Part shown: positions 17,394 to 25,376 of the stretch, one piece after another | Numbering within the stretch: the first letter of the stretch is position 1 | Layout: each line of letters begins with the position of its first letter | Source of the DNA: Roseovarius sp. | Lineage (GTDB): Bacteria > Pseudomonadota > Alphaproteobacteria > Rhodobacterales > Rhodobacteraceae | Length of the DNA stretch: 38,133 nucleotides | Direction of reading: 5' to 3' | NCBI GenBank assembly: GCA_014359765.1 | Contig: JACIYT010000019.1 | Location: 1 to 38,133 of the forward strand | Made by a program: the position numbers and the translations under genes | Notes under the pieces: generated by a model | Databases searched by the model: none | What the model was told of the DNA's origin: nothing | The model's input: only the letters and a program-made list of their open reading frames with translations

Positions 17394-18017
17394 TCACTTG
17401 AAATTGCGGCTGTCGCGAAGCTGCTCCCACGCCCAGACCACCTGTTGCAACTGCGCTTCCTGGCTGCGGTCGCCGCCGTTGATATCGGGGTGGAGCACCT
17501 TGATCAGCGACTTGTAGGCATTGCGCAGCTCGGCCTTGGTCCAGTCGTCGGCGGCATCGAGGATCTCCAGCGCGCGCCGCTCGGTCGGCGGCAGCTTGCG
17601 CCCGCCACCCTGCTTGCGGCCCGGGTTGCGGGTGGCCTTGTTGCCGAGGATCTGATGCGGATCCTCGATCCCGAGCCGCGCCCAGGCGCGCGCCTCCGGG
17701 TCGGTAAGGCGGCGCGTTTCGCGCTCCCAGACCTTGTCATGCGACAGCTGCGCGTTCAGCTCGGCCTCGGTGGTGCCCTCGAAGAAATTCCACTTCAGAT
17801 TGTATTCGCGCACATGCGCCTGACAGAACCAGAGATATTCGTCGAGAAGGTCCGGCGAGCGCGGCGCACGATAGAGGCCGGCCTCCTCGCAGCCGGGATG
17901 CTCGCACACGCGGGTCGAGGTTTCGGACGCCCCCGACATGCCCCGCCGCGCGCGCGGATTGCGGCGCTTGGCGGACGCAACCGACAGGTCAAAGCCGAAA
18001 GGATCAGTCTTGGACAT
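17394..18017 (-). CDS. J-domain (DnaJ-like) protein with N-terminal zinc-ligand-like motif
   Basis: A 207-residue cytoplasmic protein. The J domain is at the C-terminus (about 145-205), with the diagnostic HPD at 176-178 in VLHPDING, so it should stimulate an Hsp70. The N-terminal half carries C38-x4-C43 and C65-xx-H68, a possible zinc site, in a conserved RAPRSPDLLDEYLWFC block. This architecture, with the J domain last, differs from DnaJ and CbpA. The ATG at 18017 is preceded by AGAGG and replaces a longer open frame that lacks conservation. The 171 bases upstream hold its promoter. Client unknown. Confidence 0.8.
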   Translation of the reverse strand: MSKTDPFGFDLSVASAKRRNPRARRGMSGASETSTRVCEHPGCEEAGLYRAPRSPDLLDEYLWFCQAHVREYNLKWNFFEGTTEAELNAQLSHDKVWERETRRLTDPEARAWARLGIEDPHQILGNKATRNPGRKQGGGRKLPPTERRALEILDAADDWTKAELRNAYKSLIKVLHPDINGGDRSQEAQLQQVVWAWEQLRDSRNFK

Positions 18018-18188
18018 GGGCAAACCTCTTCGAGTCAGGGCGCAGAGTTTATGCCAAAACGCGCCGATGAGAAGGGGTGGGGGCGAAAAAATCGGTGATA
18101 ATCTGATGACAAGGTCGCGGCTGCGCGCGGGCCTCGCGCCGCAGGCGGCAGAATTCGGCAAGCGAAATCACGCGAAAGGGCGGCGCGG

Positions 18189-18500
18189 TCAATCCGCGCG
18201 CAGGTCCGGGCTGCGCGTGGCCGCCTGCGCCGGGGAACCCGTGGTCAGCCCGGTTGGCGGCGGGACCTCGCGCCAGAATACCAGCACCGAGCGATAGACC
18301 ACCGCGCGCGAGGTGAGCCCCTGGCGCTCTTCGCTGGGCAGGATGTCGCTGCGCAGATAGGTCCAGCCCTCGCGCGCCATCTCGTTGAGCAGATCCTCGA
18401 CCCCGAGGGCGAACCGGCCCTCGGGCGTCTTGACGCCGGGGGCCTTGCGCCCGCGCGTCGGCGCGGGCAGGACGCGATACTGGCGGCGCGGCGCGGTCAC
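18189..18500 (-). CDS. DUF4177-like hypothetical protein
   Basis: A 103-residue protein. It begins with a YRVLPAP strand and continues through LLNEMAREGWTYLRSDILP, the typical DUF4177 pattern of a strand followed by a helix with GWxYLR. The C-terminus is low complexity and proline-rich. The GTG start at 18500 lies 13 bases after the infC stop, so it is probably cotranscribed with and translated from the infC message. No function is known for this family. Confidence 0.6.
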   Translation of the reverse strand: MTAPRRQYRVLPAPTRGRKAPGVKTPEGRFALGVEDLLNEMAREGWTYLRSDILPSEERQGLTSRAVVYRSVLVFWREVPPPTGLTTGSPAQAATRSPDLRAD

Positions 18501-18513
18501 GGGGCGGGCGCGC

Positions 18514-19059
18514 TCATTTCGTGACGGGGCCGATGATCATCACCATCTGACGGCCTTCCATCTTGGGCATGTTCTCGACCCGGCCGATGTCCTTCACATC
18601 CTCGGCGATGCGTTCGAGCAATTCGCGCCCGAGATGCTGGTGGGCCATCTCGCGGCCGCGAAAGCGCAGGGTGATCTTGACCTTGTCGCCGCCTTCCAGA
18701 AACCGCGTGACGTTGCGCATCTTCACGTCGTAGTCATGGGTGTCGGTGCCGGGACGGAACTTCACCTCCTTGACCTCGATGATCTTCTGCTTCTTGCGGG
18801 CCTCGGCCTCGCGCTTCTGGGTTTCGTATTTGTATTTGCCGAAATCCATGATCTTGCAGACCGGCGGCGTGGCGTTGGGCGAGATTTCCACGAGGTCGAG
18901 GCCGGCCTCTTCGGCGATTTCAAGCGCCCTTGCAGGGGAGACAACCCCGATATTTTCGCCATCGGCGCCAATCAGGCGGATTTCATCGGCACGGATACGG
19001 TCATTGACGCGGGGTCCGGTATCGCGCGTGGGAGGCGCGTTGTGAGGTCGGCGGGCTAT
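18514..19059 (-). CDS. infC: Translation initiation factor IF-3 (probable AUA start)
   Basis: A 181-residue IF-3. The N-terminal domain has the [17 protein letters not shown] start and [12 protein letters not shown]. The C-terminal domain has [18 protein letters not shown] and [12 protein letters not shown]-3 binds the 30S subunit and checks start codons. No ATG, GTG or TTG lies near the conserved N-terminus. The family start ARRPHNAPP is preceded by an ATA at 19057-19059, 9 bases behind AAGGA. IF-3 genes commonly use a rare start codon (AUU in E. coli), which lets IF-3 repress its own translation; AUA would serve the same role here. The alternative is a TTG at 19137 that adds 26 non-conserved residues. 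Confidence 0.88.
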   Translation of the reverse strand: MARRPHNAPPTRDTGPRVNDRIRADEIRLIGADGENIGVVSPARALEIAEEAGLDLVEISPNATPPVCKIMDFGKYKYETQKREAEARKKQKIIEVKEVKFRPGTDTHDYDVKMRNVTRFLEGGDKVKITLRFRGREMAHQHLGRELLERIAEDVKDIGRVENMPKMEGRQMVMIIGPVTK

Positions 19060-19273
19060 GGCTTTGGTTCCTTCGATTGTTGAAAGGCTGGACTTATTTC
19101 GGCGTTGCACCGTAAGCGCGGGCGCGCCCGCTTTCAAGCGGCAAATCGGCGGATCGGGGCCGAGGCGTGCAGATTGCCCTTGCGGTTCCTGTCAGGTGCC
19201 ACCATCTCGGCCACGGATCCGCGATGGGGCCGCGCCGATGCGGGACCCGCGCACAGGGAAAGAGGAGTTGGGC

Positions 19274-19750
19274 ATGAGAAACCTGATCTGGATCGTTCTT
19301 GCGCTGATCGTGCTGGGCGGGGGCTATCTGCTCGTGACTGGCAAATCGGTCGATGAGGTGGTCGAGAGTGTGACCGGGTCCACCTCCGGAGAGGCGCCCG
19401 CAACGGCGCTGGAAGAGGCGGAGAAGGCCGCGCAGGAGGCGGCCGAAGCGGCGCAGGAGGCCGTGGGCGCGGCCGTGAATGCCGCGGGTGAGGCCGCCGA
19501 TGCCGCGGGTGAGGCGGTGCGTGAGGGCCTCGCGCCTGCCGGGGAACAGGCCACGGCCCCGGTCGGGGATGTGCCCGAGGCGCTGACACCCGAGGGGTTC
19601 GATCTCGATGAGGCGCGTCGTCTGATCGAGGACTCGGATCTGGGGGCGATGCAGAAAGACCGGCTGATCGCGGCACTCCGCGAAGTCGAGGCCGCCCCCG
19701 AGCGGCTTGGCGCCGCGCTCGCGGCGGTGCGCCAGGCGCTCGGCTACTAG
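19274..19750 (+). CDS. Membrane-anchored Ala/Glu-rich coiled-coil protein
   Basis: A 158-residue protein of unknown function. An N-terminal membrane segment (RNLIWIVLALIVLGGGYLLV, about 2-21) is followed by a long A/E-rich stretch with AAxEAAxxA-type repeats (about 45-85) that should form a helical coil. A conserved-looking C-terminal helical region follows (LTPEGFDLDEARRLIEDSDLGAMQKDRLIAALREV). It probably faces the periplasm. AGAGGAG precedes the ATG. It is divergent from infC and convergent with the ferredoxin reductase gene. I do not recognise the family. Confidence 0.6.
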   Translation: MRNLIWIVLALIVLGGGYLLVTGKSVDEVVESVTGSTSGEAPATALEEAEKAAQEAAEAAQEAVGAAVNAAGEAADAAGEAVREGLAPAGEQATAPVGDVPEALTPEGFDLDEARRLIEDSDLGAMQKDRLIAALREVEAAPERLGAALAAVRQALGY

Positions 19751-19773
19751 GCGCGCGCGCCCCGACGACAGGT

Positions 19774-19809
19774 AACGCCCGCGCGGGCCACTGTGCCTGC
19801 GCGGGCGTT
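19774..19809. terminator. Bidirectional terminator-like hairpin
   Basis: AACGCCCGCGC (19774-19784) pairs perfectly with GCGCGGGCGTT (19799-19809), and four more pairs, one of them G-T, extend the stem inward to leave a 6-base loop. It sits between convergent genes. No T-tract follows on either strand, so its strength as a terminator is uncertain. Confidence 0.5.
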
Positions 19810-19864
19810 GCGCGATTGCGGGAAGCGGGCCGGGCAAGACACCCCCCCGCGGCTCCCCTTGTCC

Positions 19865-20716
19865 TTAGTCGAGAAACGCCTTTTCCACCACATATTCGGC
19901 GGGGCTGGAATTTGCGCCCTCGCGCAGCCCGTAGCCTTCGAGCATCTCCTTGAGCTCGAGGTTGAAGGCGAGATTGCCACAGACCATGGCGCGGTCGGTC
20001 TCGGGCGCGAGCGGGGACACGCCCAGATCGGCGAACACCTTGCCCGAACGCATCAGATCGGTGATGCGGCCCATCCTGGGGCTCTCCTCGCGGGTGGTGG
20101 TGGGGTAATAGCGCAGCTTTTCGTGAAAGCCCTCGCCGATCAGCTCTTCGAGCATCGGGTTGCTGCGGATCTCCTCGATCAGCTCACGCCCATAGGTCAG
20201 CTCGCCCACCTCGCGGCAGGTATGGGTCAGGATCACCTCGTCGTAATCCTCATAGGTCTGCGGATCGCGCAGCAGCGAGGCGAAAGGCGCGATGCCGGTG
20301 CCGGTGGCAAAGAACCAGATCCGCTTGCCCGGCAGGAGCGCGTCATGCACCAGCGTGCCCACGGGCTTGGGGCGCAGGATGATCTCGTCGCCCGGCTCGA
20401 TATGTTGCAGCCGCGAGGTGAGCGGGCCATCGGGCACCTTGATCGAGTAGAATTCCAGCTCGTCATCCCAGGCGGGCGAGGCGATCGAATAGGCGCGCAG
20501 GAGCGGCTTGTCCTTGCCGGTCTTCTCGTCGGGGACCATCAGCCCGAGCATCACGAATTCGCCGGAGCGAAAGCGCAGGCTCGCGGGGCGTGTCACCCGG
20601 AAGGCAAAGAGCCGGTCGGTGTAATGGCGGACCTGCGTCACGGTCTGCGCATCGGGCAGGGCGCGCGGCCTTGGCGGTTTCGCGGGGGTTTCGGGCACGG
20701 TGGTCATCTCGTTCAT
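19865..20716 (-). CDS. fpr: Ferredoxin--NADP+ reductase
   Basis: A 283-residue bacterial ferredoxin/flavodoxin-NADP reductase. The FAD-binding motif is RAYSIAS (74-80), the NADP pyrophosphate motif is GTGIAPF (139-145), and the protein ends in VEKAFLD, a hallmark of the bacterial-type enzyme in this group. It moves electrons between NADPH and ferredoxin or flavodoxin in the cytoplasm. It lies 72 bases downstream of the sulfate-assimilation genes on the same strand, so it may feed the ferredoxin-dependent sulfite reductase; that link is inference. The ATG at 20716 has no strong ribosome-binding site; ATG 20707 is a possible alternative. Confidence 0.92.
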   Translation of the reverse strand: MNEMTTVPETPAKPPRPRALPDAQTVTQVRHYTDRLFAFRVTRPASLRFRSGEFVMLGLMVPDEKTGKDKPLLRAYSIASPAWDDELEFYSIKVPDGPLTSRLQHIEPGDEIILRPKPVGTLVHDALLPGKRIWFFATGTGIAPFASLLRDPQTYEDYDEVILTHTCREVGELTYGRELIEEIRSNPMLEELIGEGFHEKLRYYPTTTREESPRMGRITDLMRSGKVFADLGVSPLAPETDRAMVCGNLAFNLELKEMLEGYGLREGANSSPAEYVVEKAFLD

Positions 20717-20788
20717 GGTATTGCTTGCCGGTCGCTTTATGCCGGCACCCTTTCCTAGTCCTTGATCTGTGTCAGGGGAAGGCGACCG

Positions 20789-21196
20789 TCAGCCGCGCAG
20801 CCGTGCCTGATAATCATGCGCCTGCCAGTCGGCGCGGAAAAGCCAGTCCGCCTCGGGCTGGCGCGCGGCCAGTGCCTCGGAGATTTCCACCTCGTCAAAG
20901 CCCGCGCGCCGCGCCATGGCGTATTGATCGGCGATGACATGGCCGCGCGCGCGCAGCCGCCCGCGATAGCCCATCAGCCGCAGCCGCCGCGCGATGGTAA
21001 AGCCGCGCCCGTCGGCGGCAGAGGGGAAATCCACCCGGATGAAGCGGACATGCGCCAGCCGCCCGACAAGATCGTCGGGGTTGGTATCGGCCGGCAGATC
21101 GAGCGCGGTGGCCTGCGCGCCCGCCCCGGCGAGCGGGGTGACGGGCGCGGTCCAGTCATCGGGGCCAAAGCCCCGGTCGGTAACGATGATGCTCAT
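20789..21196 (-). CDS. DUF934 protein, sulfite reductase-associated
   Basis: A 135-residue DUF934 protein. The core motif is FIRVDFPSAADGRGFTIARRLR, then YRGRLRARGHVIADQYAMARRAGFDEVEI. Members are found almost always beside assimilatory sulfite reductase or cysH genes and are often labelled oxidoreductase, with no proven activity. The start overlaps the cysH stop (ATGA at 21193-21196), a sign of translational coupling. A role as accessory or electron-transfer factor for sulfite reduction is inferred from context only. Confidence 0.82.
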   Translation of the reverse strand: MSIIVTDRGFGPDDWTAPVTPLAGAGAQATALDLPADTNPDDLVGRLAHVRFIRVDFPSAADGRGFTIARRLRLMGYRGRLRARGHVIADQYAMARRAGFDEVEISEALAARQPEADWLFRADWQAHDYQARLRG

Positions 21197-21927
21197 GCGG
21201 AAACTCCCTTGCGCACGATCCGGCCATTGACCAGATGAATGCCGCATTCGGTCTTGTCCTGATCGCGCCAGCGGCCCGCGCGGGGATCCTCATGCGGGCG
21301 CACCGGGGTGGTGCAGGGCTGGCAGCCGATCGAGGGATAGCCGCGCGCCACCAGCGGATGCCGGGGCAGGCGGTTTTCCTCCATGTAGGTGCGGATATCC
21401 TCGCGCGCCCAATGGGTCAGCGGGTTGACCTTGATCCGGCCCGTGCCCTCCTCGAGCTCGAAGAAGTCGAGCGCGGCGCGGCTGCCCGACTGATAGCGTT
21501 TGCGCCCGGTGATCCAGCCGCCGAACCCGTCGAGCGCGCGCTGCAATGGCGCCGTCTTGCGCAGCGCGCAGCAGGCGTCGGTATCGCGGCGATGCAGCAT
21601 GTCGTCGGGATCGTGGCGGCGCAGCTCGGCGGGATCGGCGCGGATGATGCGCAGATCGCGCAAGGCCAGACGCTCGGCCAGCTCCTGCTGATAGACCAGC
21701 GTTTCAGCAAACAGCATCTCGGTGTTGATGAAGATCACCGGCGTCGCGGGCTTCGTGACCGAGACCATGTGCAAGAGCACGACCGATTCCGCGCCAAAGC
21801 TCGAGACAAGCGCGAGCCGACCCGCCTGCGGGTCGCCGAGCGCGTGCTCGAGCACCGAAATCGCCGAATGGTGGCGATAGCGGTCGTTGAGCGCGGCGAC
21901 CCGCTCGCGGAGGTCACTCGGCGGCAT
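21193..21927 (-). CDS. cysH: Phosphoadenylyl/adenylyl-sulfate reductase (APS-type)
   Basis: A 244-residue sulfonucleotide reductase. SSFGAESVV (42-50) is the nucleotide P-loop. The [4Fe-4S] ligands are the double cysteine C119-C120 with C202 and C205 (CCx81CxxC), which marks the APS/PAPS-accepting iron-sulfur type; the E. coli PAPS reductase lacks them. The catalytic cysteine is C228 in KTECGIH. It reduces activated sulfate to sulfite using thioredoxin. The start at 21927 overlaps the end of the sulfite reductase gene by 14 bases; it is upstream of DUF934 in the same operon. Confidence 0.92.
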   Translation of the reverse strand: MPPSDLRERVAALNDRYRHHSAISVLEHALGDPQAGRLALVSSFGAESVVLLHMVSVTKPATPVIFINTEMLFAETLVYQQELAERLALRDLRIIRADPAELRRHDPDDMLHRRDTDACCALRKTAPLQRALDGFGGWITGRKRYQSGSRAALDFFELEEGTGRIKVNPLTHWAREDIRTYMEENRLPRHPLVARGYPSIGCQPCTTPVRPHEDPRAGRWRDQDKTECGIHLVNGRIVRKGVSA

Positions 21928-23584
21928 GGGCGCGGGCCTCCTCGTCGTAGAGCGCGGATTTGAACGGGGCCATGCCGAGGCGGCGATATGTTTGCAGGAA
22001 CGTCTCCTCGGGCCCCTCGCGCAGGTCGAGATAGGCAAAGATCAGCCGCTCCACCGCCGGCACGATCTCGTCATAGGCAAAGCCCGGCCCGGTGCGGGTG
22101 CCGATGGCCGTGCTCTCGGACGGATCGCCGCCAAGCGTGATCTGGTAATTCTCCACCCCCGCGCGGTCGAGCCCGAGAATGCCGATATGGCCGACATGGT
22201 GATGCCCGCAGGCGTTGATGCAGCCCGAGATCTTGATCTGGAGCGCGCCCACCTCATGCTCGATCTTGAGTTCCTCCAGCCGGGTGGCAAGCCCGGTGGC
22301 CACGGGGATCGAGCGGGCGGTGGCCAGCGCGCAGTAATCCATGCCGGGGCAGGCGATGATATCCGAGGCGAGGCCGATATTGGCGGTGCCCAGTCCCGCC
22401 TTGCGCAATTCGGCATGGACGGCCGGGATATCGGCCAGGGCCACATGCGGCAGAACGAGGTTCTGTGCATGGCTCACGCGGATGTCACCGTGGCCGTAGC
22501 GTTCGGCCAGATCGGCGACAAGGCGCATCTGATCCGCGCTGGCATCGCCCGGCGTCTCGCCATGGGCCTTGAGGCTGATGGTGACGATGCCGTGATCGGC
22601 GTGTTTGTGCGCGCTGACATTGGTATCGGCCCAGGCGCGGAACACCGGATCGGCATCGCGCGCGGCGTCATAGGCGGCCGCGTCGCGCTCGGGCAATGTG
22701 GGCGTGACAAACCGCGCGCGGATCTCGGCGAGCCAGTCCTGATCGACGCCCGAGAACGCGGCGCGGCGGTGCGGGAATTCCGCCTCGACCTCGTCGCGGA
22801 AGGCATCGAGCCCGTTCTCGAACACGGTGATCTTGATGCGCGCCTTGTATTTGTTGTCGCGCCGGCCCATCCGGTTATAGGTGGCGAGCACCGCCTCGAG
22901 ATAGGGCAGCAGGTCCGCCTCGGGCAGGAAATCGCGCAAGAGCCGCGCCACCATCGGTGTGCGGCCCATGCCGCCGCCGACCCAGACCTGATAGCCGCGC
23001 GCCCCGTCCCGCTCGACGATGCGCAGGCCGACGTCATGGCTCTTCATCACGGCGCGGTCGGTCTCGGAGGCGATGACCGCGATCTTGAACTTTCGCGGCA
23101 GGAACTGGAATTCCGGGTGGTCGGTGGACCATTGCCGGATCAGCTCGGCCACCGGGCGCGGATCGTCCAGCTCATCCGCGGCGGCACCGGCGAAATGGTC
23201 CGAGGTCACGTTGCGGATGGTGTTGCCCGAGGTCTGGATGGCGTGCATCCCCACCTCCGAGAGCGCGTCGAGCATGTCGGGCACATCCGACAGGCGCGGC
23301 CAGTTATACTGGATATTGGTGCGGGTGGTGAAATGGCCATAGCCCTTGTCCCACCGCTCGGCCAGATAGGCCAGTTGGCGCATCTTAACCGGGTCGAGCG
23401 AGCCATAGGGCACCGCCACACGCAGCATGTAGGCGTGCAGCTGCAGGTAGAGCCCGTTCATCAGGCGCAGCGGGCGAAATTCTTCCTCGGTGAGGCTGCC
23501 CGAAATGCGCCGCGCGACCTGGGCGCGAAATTGGCGGTTGCGCTCGGCGAGAAAGGCGCGGTCGAACTCGGTATATTGATACAT
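21914..23584 (-). CDS. cysI: Assimilatory nitrite/sulfite reductase, siroheme [4Fe-4S] hemoprotein
   Basis: A 556-residue protein with the two-fold ferredoxin-like and siroheme-binding repeats of the family. Motifs are GHFTTRTNIQYNW and TSGNTIRNVTSDH in the first half. The four cluster ligands are in CPGMDYC and CINAC (C-x5-C and C-x3-C), near residues 410-455, followed by GHHHVGHIGILG. The enzyme reduces sulfite to sulfide with six electrons. The absence of a CysJ flavoprotein and the nearby ferredoxin reductase suggest ferredoxin as donor, although a nitrite reductase role cannot be ruled out by sequence alone. The context with cysH and cobA argues for sulfite. Confidence 0.92.
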   Translation of the reverse strand: MYQYTEFDRAFLAERNRQFRAQVARRISGSLTEEEFRPLRLMNGLYLQLHAYMLRVAVPYGSLDPVKMRQLAYLAERWDKGYGHFTTRTNIQYNWPRLSDVPDMLDALSEVGMHAIQTSGNTIRNVTSDHFAGAAADELDDPRPVAELIRQWSTDHPEFQFLPRKFKIAVIASETDRAVMKSHDVGLRIVERDGARGYQVWVGGGMGRTPMVARLLRDFLPEADLLPYLEAVLATYNRMGRRDNKYKARIKITVFENGLDAFRDEVEAEFPHRRAAFSGVDQDWLAEIRARFVTPTLPERDAAAYDAARDADPVFRAWADTNVSAHKHADHGIVTISLKAHGETPGDASADQMRLVADLAERYGHGDIRVSHAQNLVLPHVALADIPAVHAELRKAGLGTANIGLASDIIACPGMDYCALATARSIPVATGLATRLEELKIEHEVGALQIKISGCINACGHHHVGHIGILGLDRAGVENYQITLGGDPSESTAIGTRTGPGFAYDEIVPAVERLIFAYLDLREGPEETFLQTYRRLGMAPFKSALYDEEARAHAAE

Positions 23585-23611
23585 CTGGTGCTCCTGCGCG
23601 TGTCGCGTGGG

Positions 23612-23923
23612 TCAGGCGTGGGACAGGCCGTCGGCCTGCTTGCCGTGAAAGCGGTTCGAGGGGCCCTTGCGGCGGAAATCCTCGCGGAAATGGGTGGGTT
23701 TGGGGCCATCGGGGCCTGCGCGCATCTCGGCGAGATAGGCGCCGACGATCTCGCCCGCGCGGGCCTGCGCCTGAAGCAGGCGATAGTCGGCCTCGGCCTC
23801 GTCGATCAGCAATTCGGCCTCGGCCAGGTCGCGCACCCAGCGGTCATCGGCGGCGAGATAGACCACATCGCCCTCGATGAGGGCATTGGCGGTGACGACC
23901 TTGGGGGTGAATTCGCGGGCCAT
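23612..23923 (-). CDS. DUF2849 protein, sulfite reductase-associated
   Basis: A 103-residue DUF2849 protein: KVVTANALIEGDVVYLAADDRWV near the start, and a conserved C-terminal PTHFREDFRRKGPSNRFHGKQ basic segment. The family is typically encoded directly before alphaproteobacterial sulfite reductase genes, as here. Function unknown; a role in sulfite reductase assembly or electron delivery is inference. ATG 23923 was chosen because the cobA stop ends only one base before it. Confidence 0.82.
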   Translation of the reverse strand: MAREFTPKVVTANALIEGDVVYLAADDRWVRDLAEAELLIDEAEADYRLLQAQARAGEIVGAYLAEMRAGPDGPKPTHFREDFRRKGPSNRFHGKQADGLSHA

Positions 23924-23924
23924 G

Positions 23925-24695
23925 TCAGGCAAGCTCCTGCCGGGTTTGTGAGAGACGGGCCTGCGCCGCGCGAGGCGCGAGGCCGAGAAAGGTGAGCGCC
24001 GGGCCGGTGAGGGCCGCGGTCTCGAGATCGGCGGGCAGGTGCCCGAGCGTGGTGGCGATCACGCGCTGATCGGGGCGCGCGGCGTTCTCGATCACGGTCA
24101 CGGGCGTGGCATGGTCCGCCCCGTGCATGAGAAGGCGGCCCTGGATGAAGCGCGCGGATTTCTTGCCCATGTAGATCGCCGCCACCTCGCCCGGCCGCGC
24201 CAGCGCGCGCCAGTCATGCTCGGCAAAGCCCGCCATGTCATGCCCGGTCAGAAACCGCAGCGCCGCGTTGCGCCCGCGTTTCGTCAGGCTCTGGCCGATG
24301 GCGGCGGCGGCGGCGGAGGCGGCTGTGACGCCCGGCACGATCTCGAACGGCAGGCCCGCGGCCTCGACCGCCTCGATTTCCTCGTCGAGACGGCCGAACA
24401 CCACCGGATCGCCGCCCTTGAGCCGCACCACGCGCGCGCCGGCAAGCGCATGGCCCGTGATCAGCGCGTTGATCGCCGCCTGCGGCGTGGAGGGGCCGAA
24501 CCCCTCCTTGCCGGCGGCGACGCGTTGCGTCCCCTCGCGCGCGAGGCCGAGAATATCGGCGCTCACCAGCCGGTCATGGATCACCACATCGGCCGCCGCG
24601 ATCAGGCGCGCGGCCTTCAGCGTCAGCAGATCGGCATTGCCGGGGCCTGCGCCGACAAAGGCGACGGGGTGTGGCAGCGGGGTGATGACAGGCAT
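23925..24695 (-). CDS. cobA: Uroporphyrinogen-III C-methyltransferase
   Basis: A 256-residue SUMT. The N-terminal motif is VAFVGAGPGNADLLTLKAARL, then VVRLKGGDPVVFGR and EIVPGVTAASAAAA, all diagnostic. It makes precorrin-2 from uroporphyrinogen III, the first step to siroheme, the prosthetic group of the sulfite reductase encoded next to it. It is a single-domain enzyme and not the fused CysG; dehydrogenation and iron insertion must come from a gene elsewhere. The start at 24695 (MPVI) was chosen over the long open frame that runs back into the Lrp gene. It is the first gene of the operon. Confidence 0.92.
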   Translation of the reverse strand: MPVITPLPHPVAFVGAGPGNADLLTLKAARLIAAADVVIHDRLVSADILGLAREGTQRVAAGKEGFGPSTPQAAINALITGHALAGARVVRLKGGDPVVFGRLDEEIEAVEAAGLPFEIVPGVTAASAAAAAIGQSLTKRGRNAALRFLTGHDMAGFAEHDWRALARPGEVAAIYMGKKSARFIQGRLLMHGADHATPVTVIENAARPDQRVIATTLGHLPADLETAALTGPALTFLGLAPRAAQARLSQTRQELA

Positions 24696-24841
24696 GATGG
24701 CAGCGGATCCCGTTGGTTTGACTTCGTCCGGAATATAGGAAATATTCCCTCTTGGGCGCCATATCTTCCGAGAAATAAGGAAATTTGTTCCGAATTCCGG
24801 CGGATGGGGGCGGCCCGTTCCTGTCTGGAGGAGAAATTGGA
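24696..24841. promoter_or_regulatory. Divergent control region, cobA-cys operon / Lrp-type regulator
   Basis: This AT-rich stretch stands out from its GC-rich neighbours. GGAATAT-AGGAA-ATATTCC is a perfect dyad at 24730-24748. TTCC-N9-GGAA (24766-24782) and GGAA-N5-TTCC (24779-24791) give two further overlapping dyads. TTGACT at 24718-24723 may be a -35 box for the + strand. Lrp-family proteins often bind several spaced dyads and regulate the divergent operon, so this region is a candidate target. GGAGGAG precedes the regulator start. Confidence 0.5.
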
Positions 24842-25303
24842 ATGACCGTCCGCATCGACGACCTCGACCGGAAAATTCTTGCGCAATTGCAGATCGACGC
24901 GGCGCAATCGCTCGACGATATCGCGCGCAGCGTCGGCTCGTCCAAGACGCCGGTGTGGAACCGCATCCGCAAGCTGCGCGAGGCGGGTGTGATCCGGGCA
25001 CAGACCTGCCTGCTCGATCCCGAATCGCTCGGGCTGGAGGCGTGTTTCTTCGTGCTCATTCGCACCTCGGAGCATGACGCCACCTGGCAGGCGCGGTTCC
25101 TCGAGACGCTGAAGAAACGCCCCGAGGTGATGGAGGCGCATCGGCTGGCCGGCGATATCGACTATATCCTCAAGGTGCGCGTGGCCAATGCGCGCGCCTA
25201 TGACGTGTTCTACCAGGCGTTGATCGCGGAGGTGAAGATCCACAACGTGACGGCGCTTCTGTCGATGGAGGAGATCAAGTCCACCACCATGCTGCCGGTG
25301 TAG
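24842..25303 (+). CDS. Lrp/AsnC-family transcriptional regulator
   Basis: A 153-residue Lrp/AsnC regulator. The N-terminal helix-turn-helix (LDRKILAQLQIDAAQSLDDIARSVGSSKTPVWNRIRKLREAGVI, about 7-51) is typical, followed by the ligand-binding RAM domain (RLAGDIDYILKVRVAN near 100-115). It is divergent from cobA and the sulfate-assimilation operon; regulators of this subfamily next to cys genes probably control them in response to a sulfur or amino-acid signal. That link is inference from position. It is followed by a dispersed repeat that separates it from convergent tpiA. Confidence 0.88.
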   Translation: MTVRIDDLDRKILAQLQIDAAQSLDDIARSVGSSKTPVWNRIRKLREAGVIRAQTCLLDPESLGLEACFFVLIRTSEHDATWQARFLETLKKRPEVMEAHRLAGDIDYILKVRVANARAYDVFYQALIAEVKIHNVTALLSMEEIKSTTMLPV

Positions 25304-25311
25304 AGGGGGGC

Positions 25312-25374
25312 GGGGGCGCTGCCCCCGTCGCGCCGGAGGCGCGACTCCCCCGGAGTATTTGGGGAAAGATGAAG
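25312..25374 (+). repeat. Dispersed intergenic repeat, copy 3
   Basis: Hairpin GGGGGC-gct-GCCCCC (25312-25326), then a second perfect hairpin GTCGCGCC-gga-GGCGCGAC (25327-25345), then TCCCCCGGAGTATTTGGGG and AAAGATGAAG. It fills the 73-base gap between convergent Lrp and tpiA genes and ends 2 bases from the tpiA stop, so it may act as a bidirectional terminator. The tail differs from copy 2 at only one or two bases. Confidence 0.78.
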
Positions 25375-25376
25375 CC

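Noticed and set aside
19060..19137. A longer IF-3 starting at the TTG at 19137
   Set aside because: The 26 added residues are not conserved in IF-3, and a good ribosome-binding site precedes the ATA instead.
24696..24841. A cobalamin or SAM riboswitch upstream of cobA
   Set aside because: No B12 box or SAM-type stems could be traced; the region is short, AT-rich and dominated by protein-type dyads.
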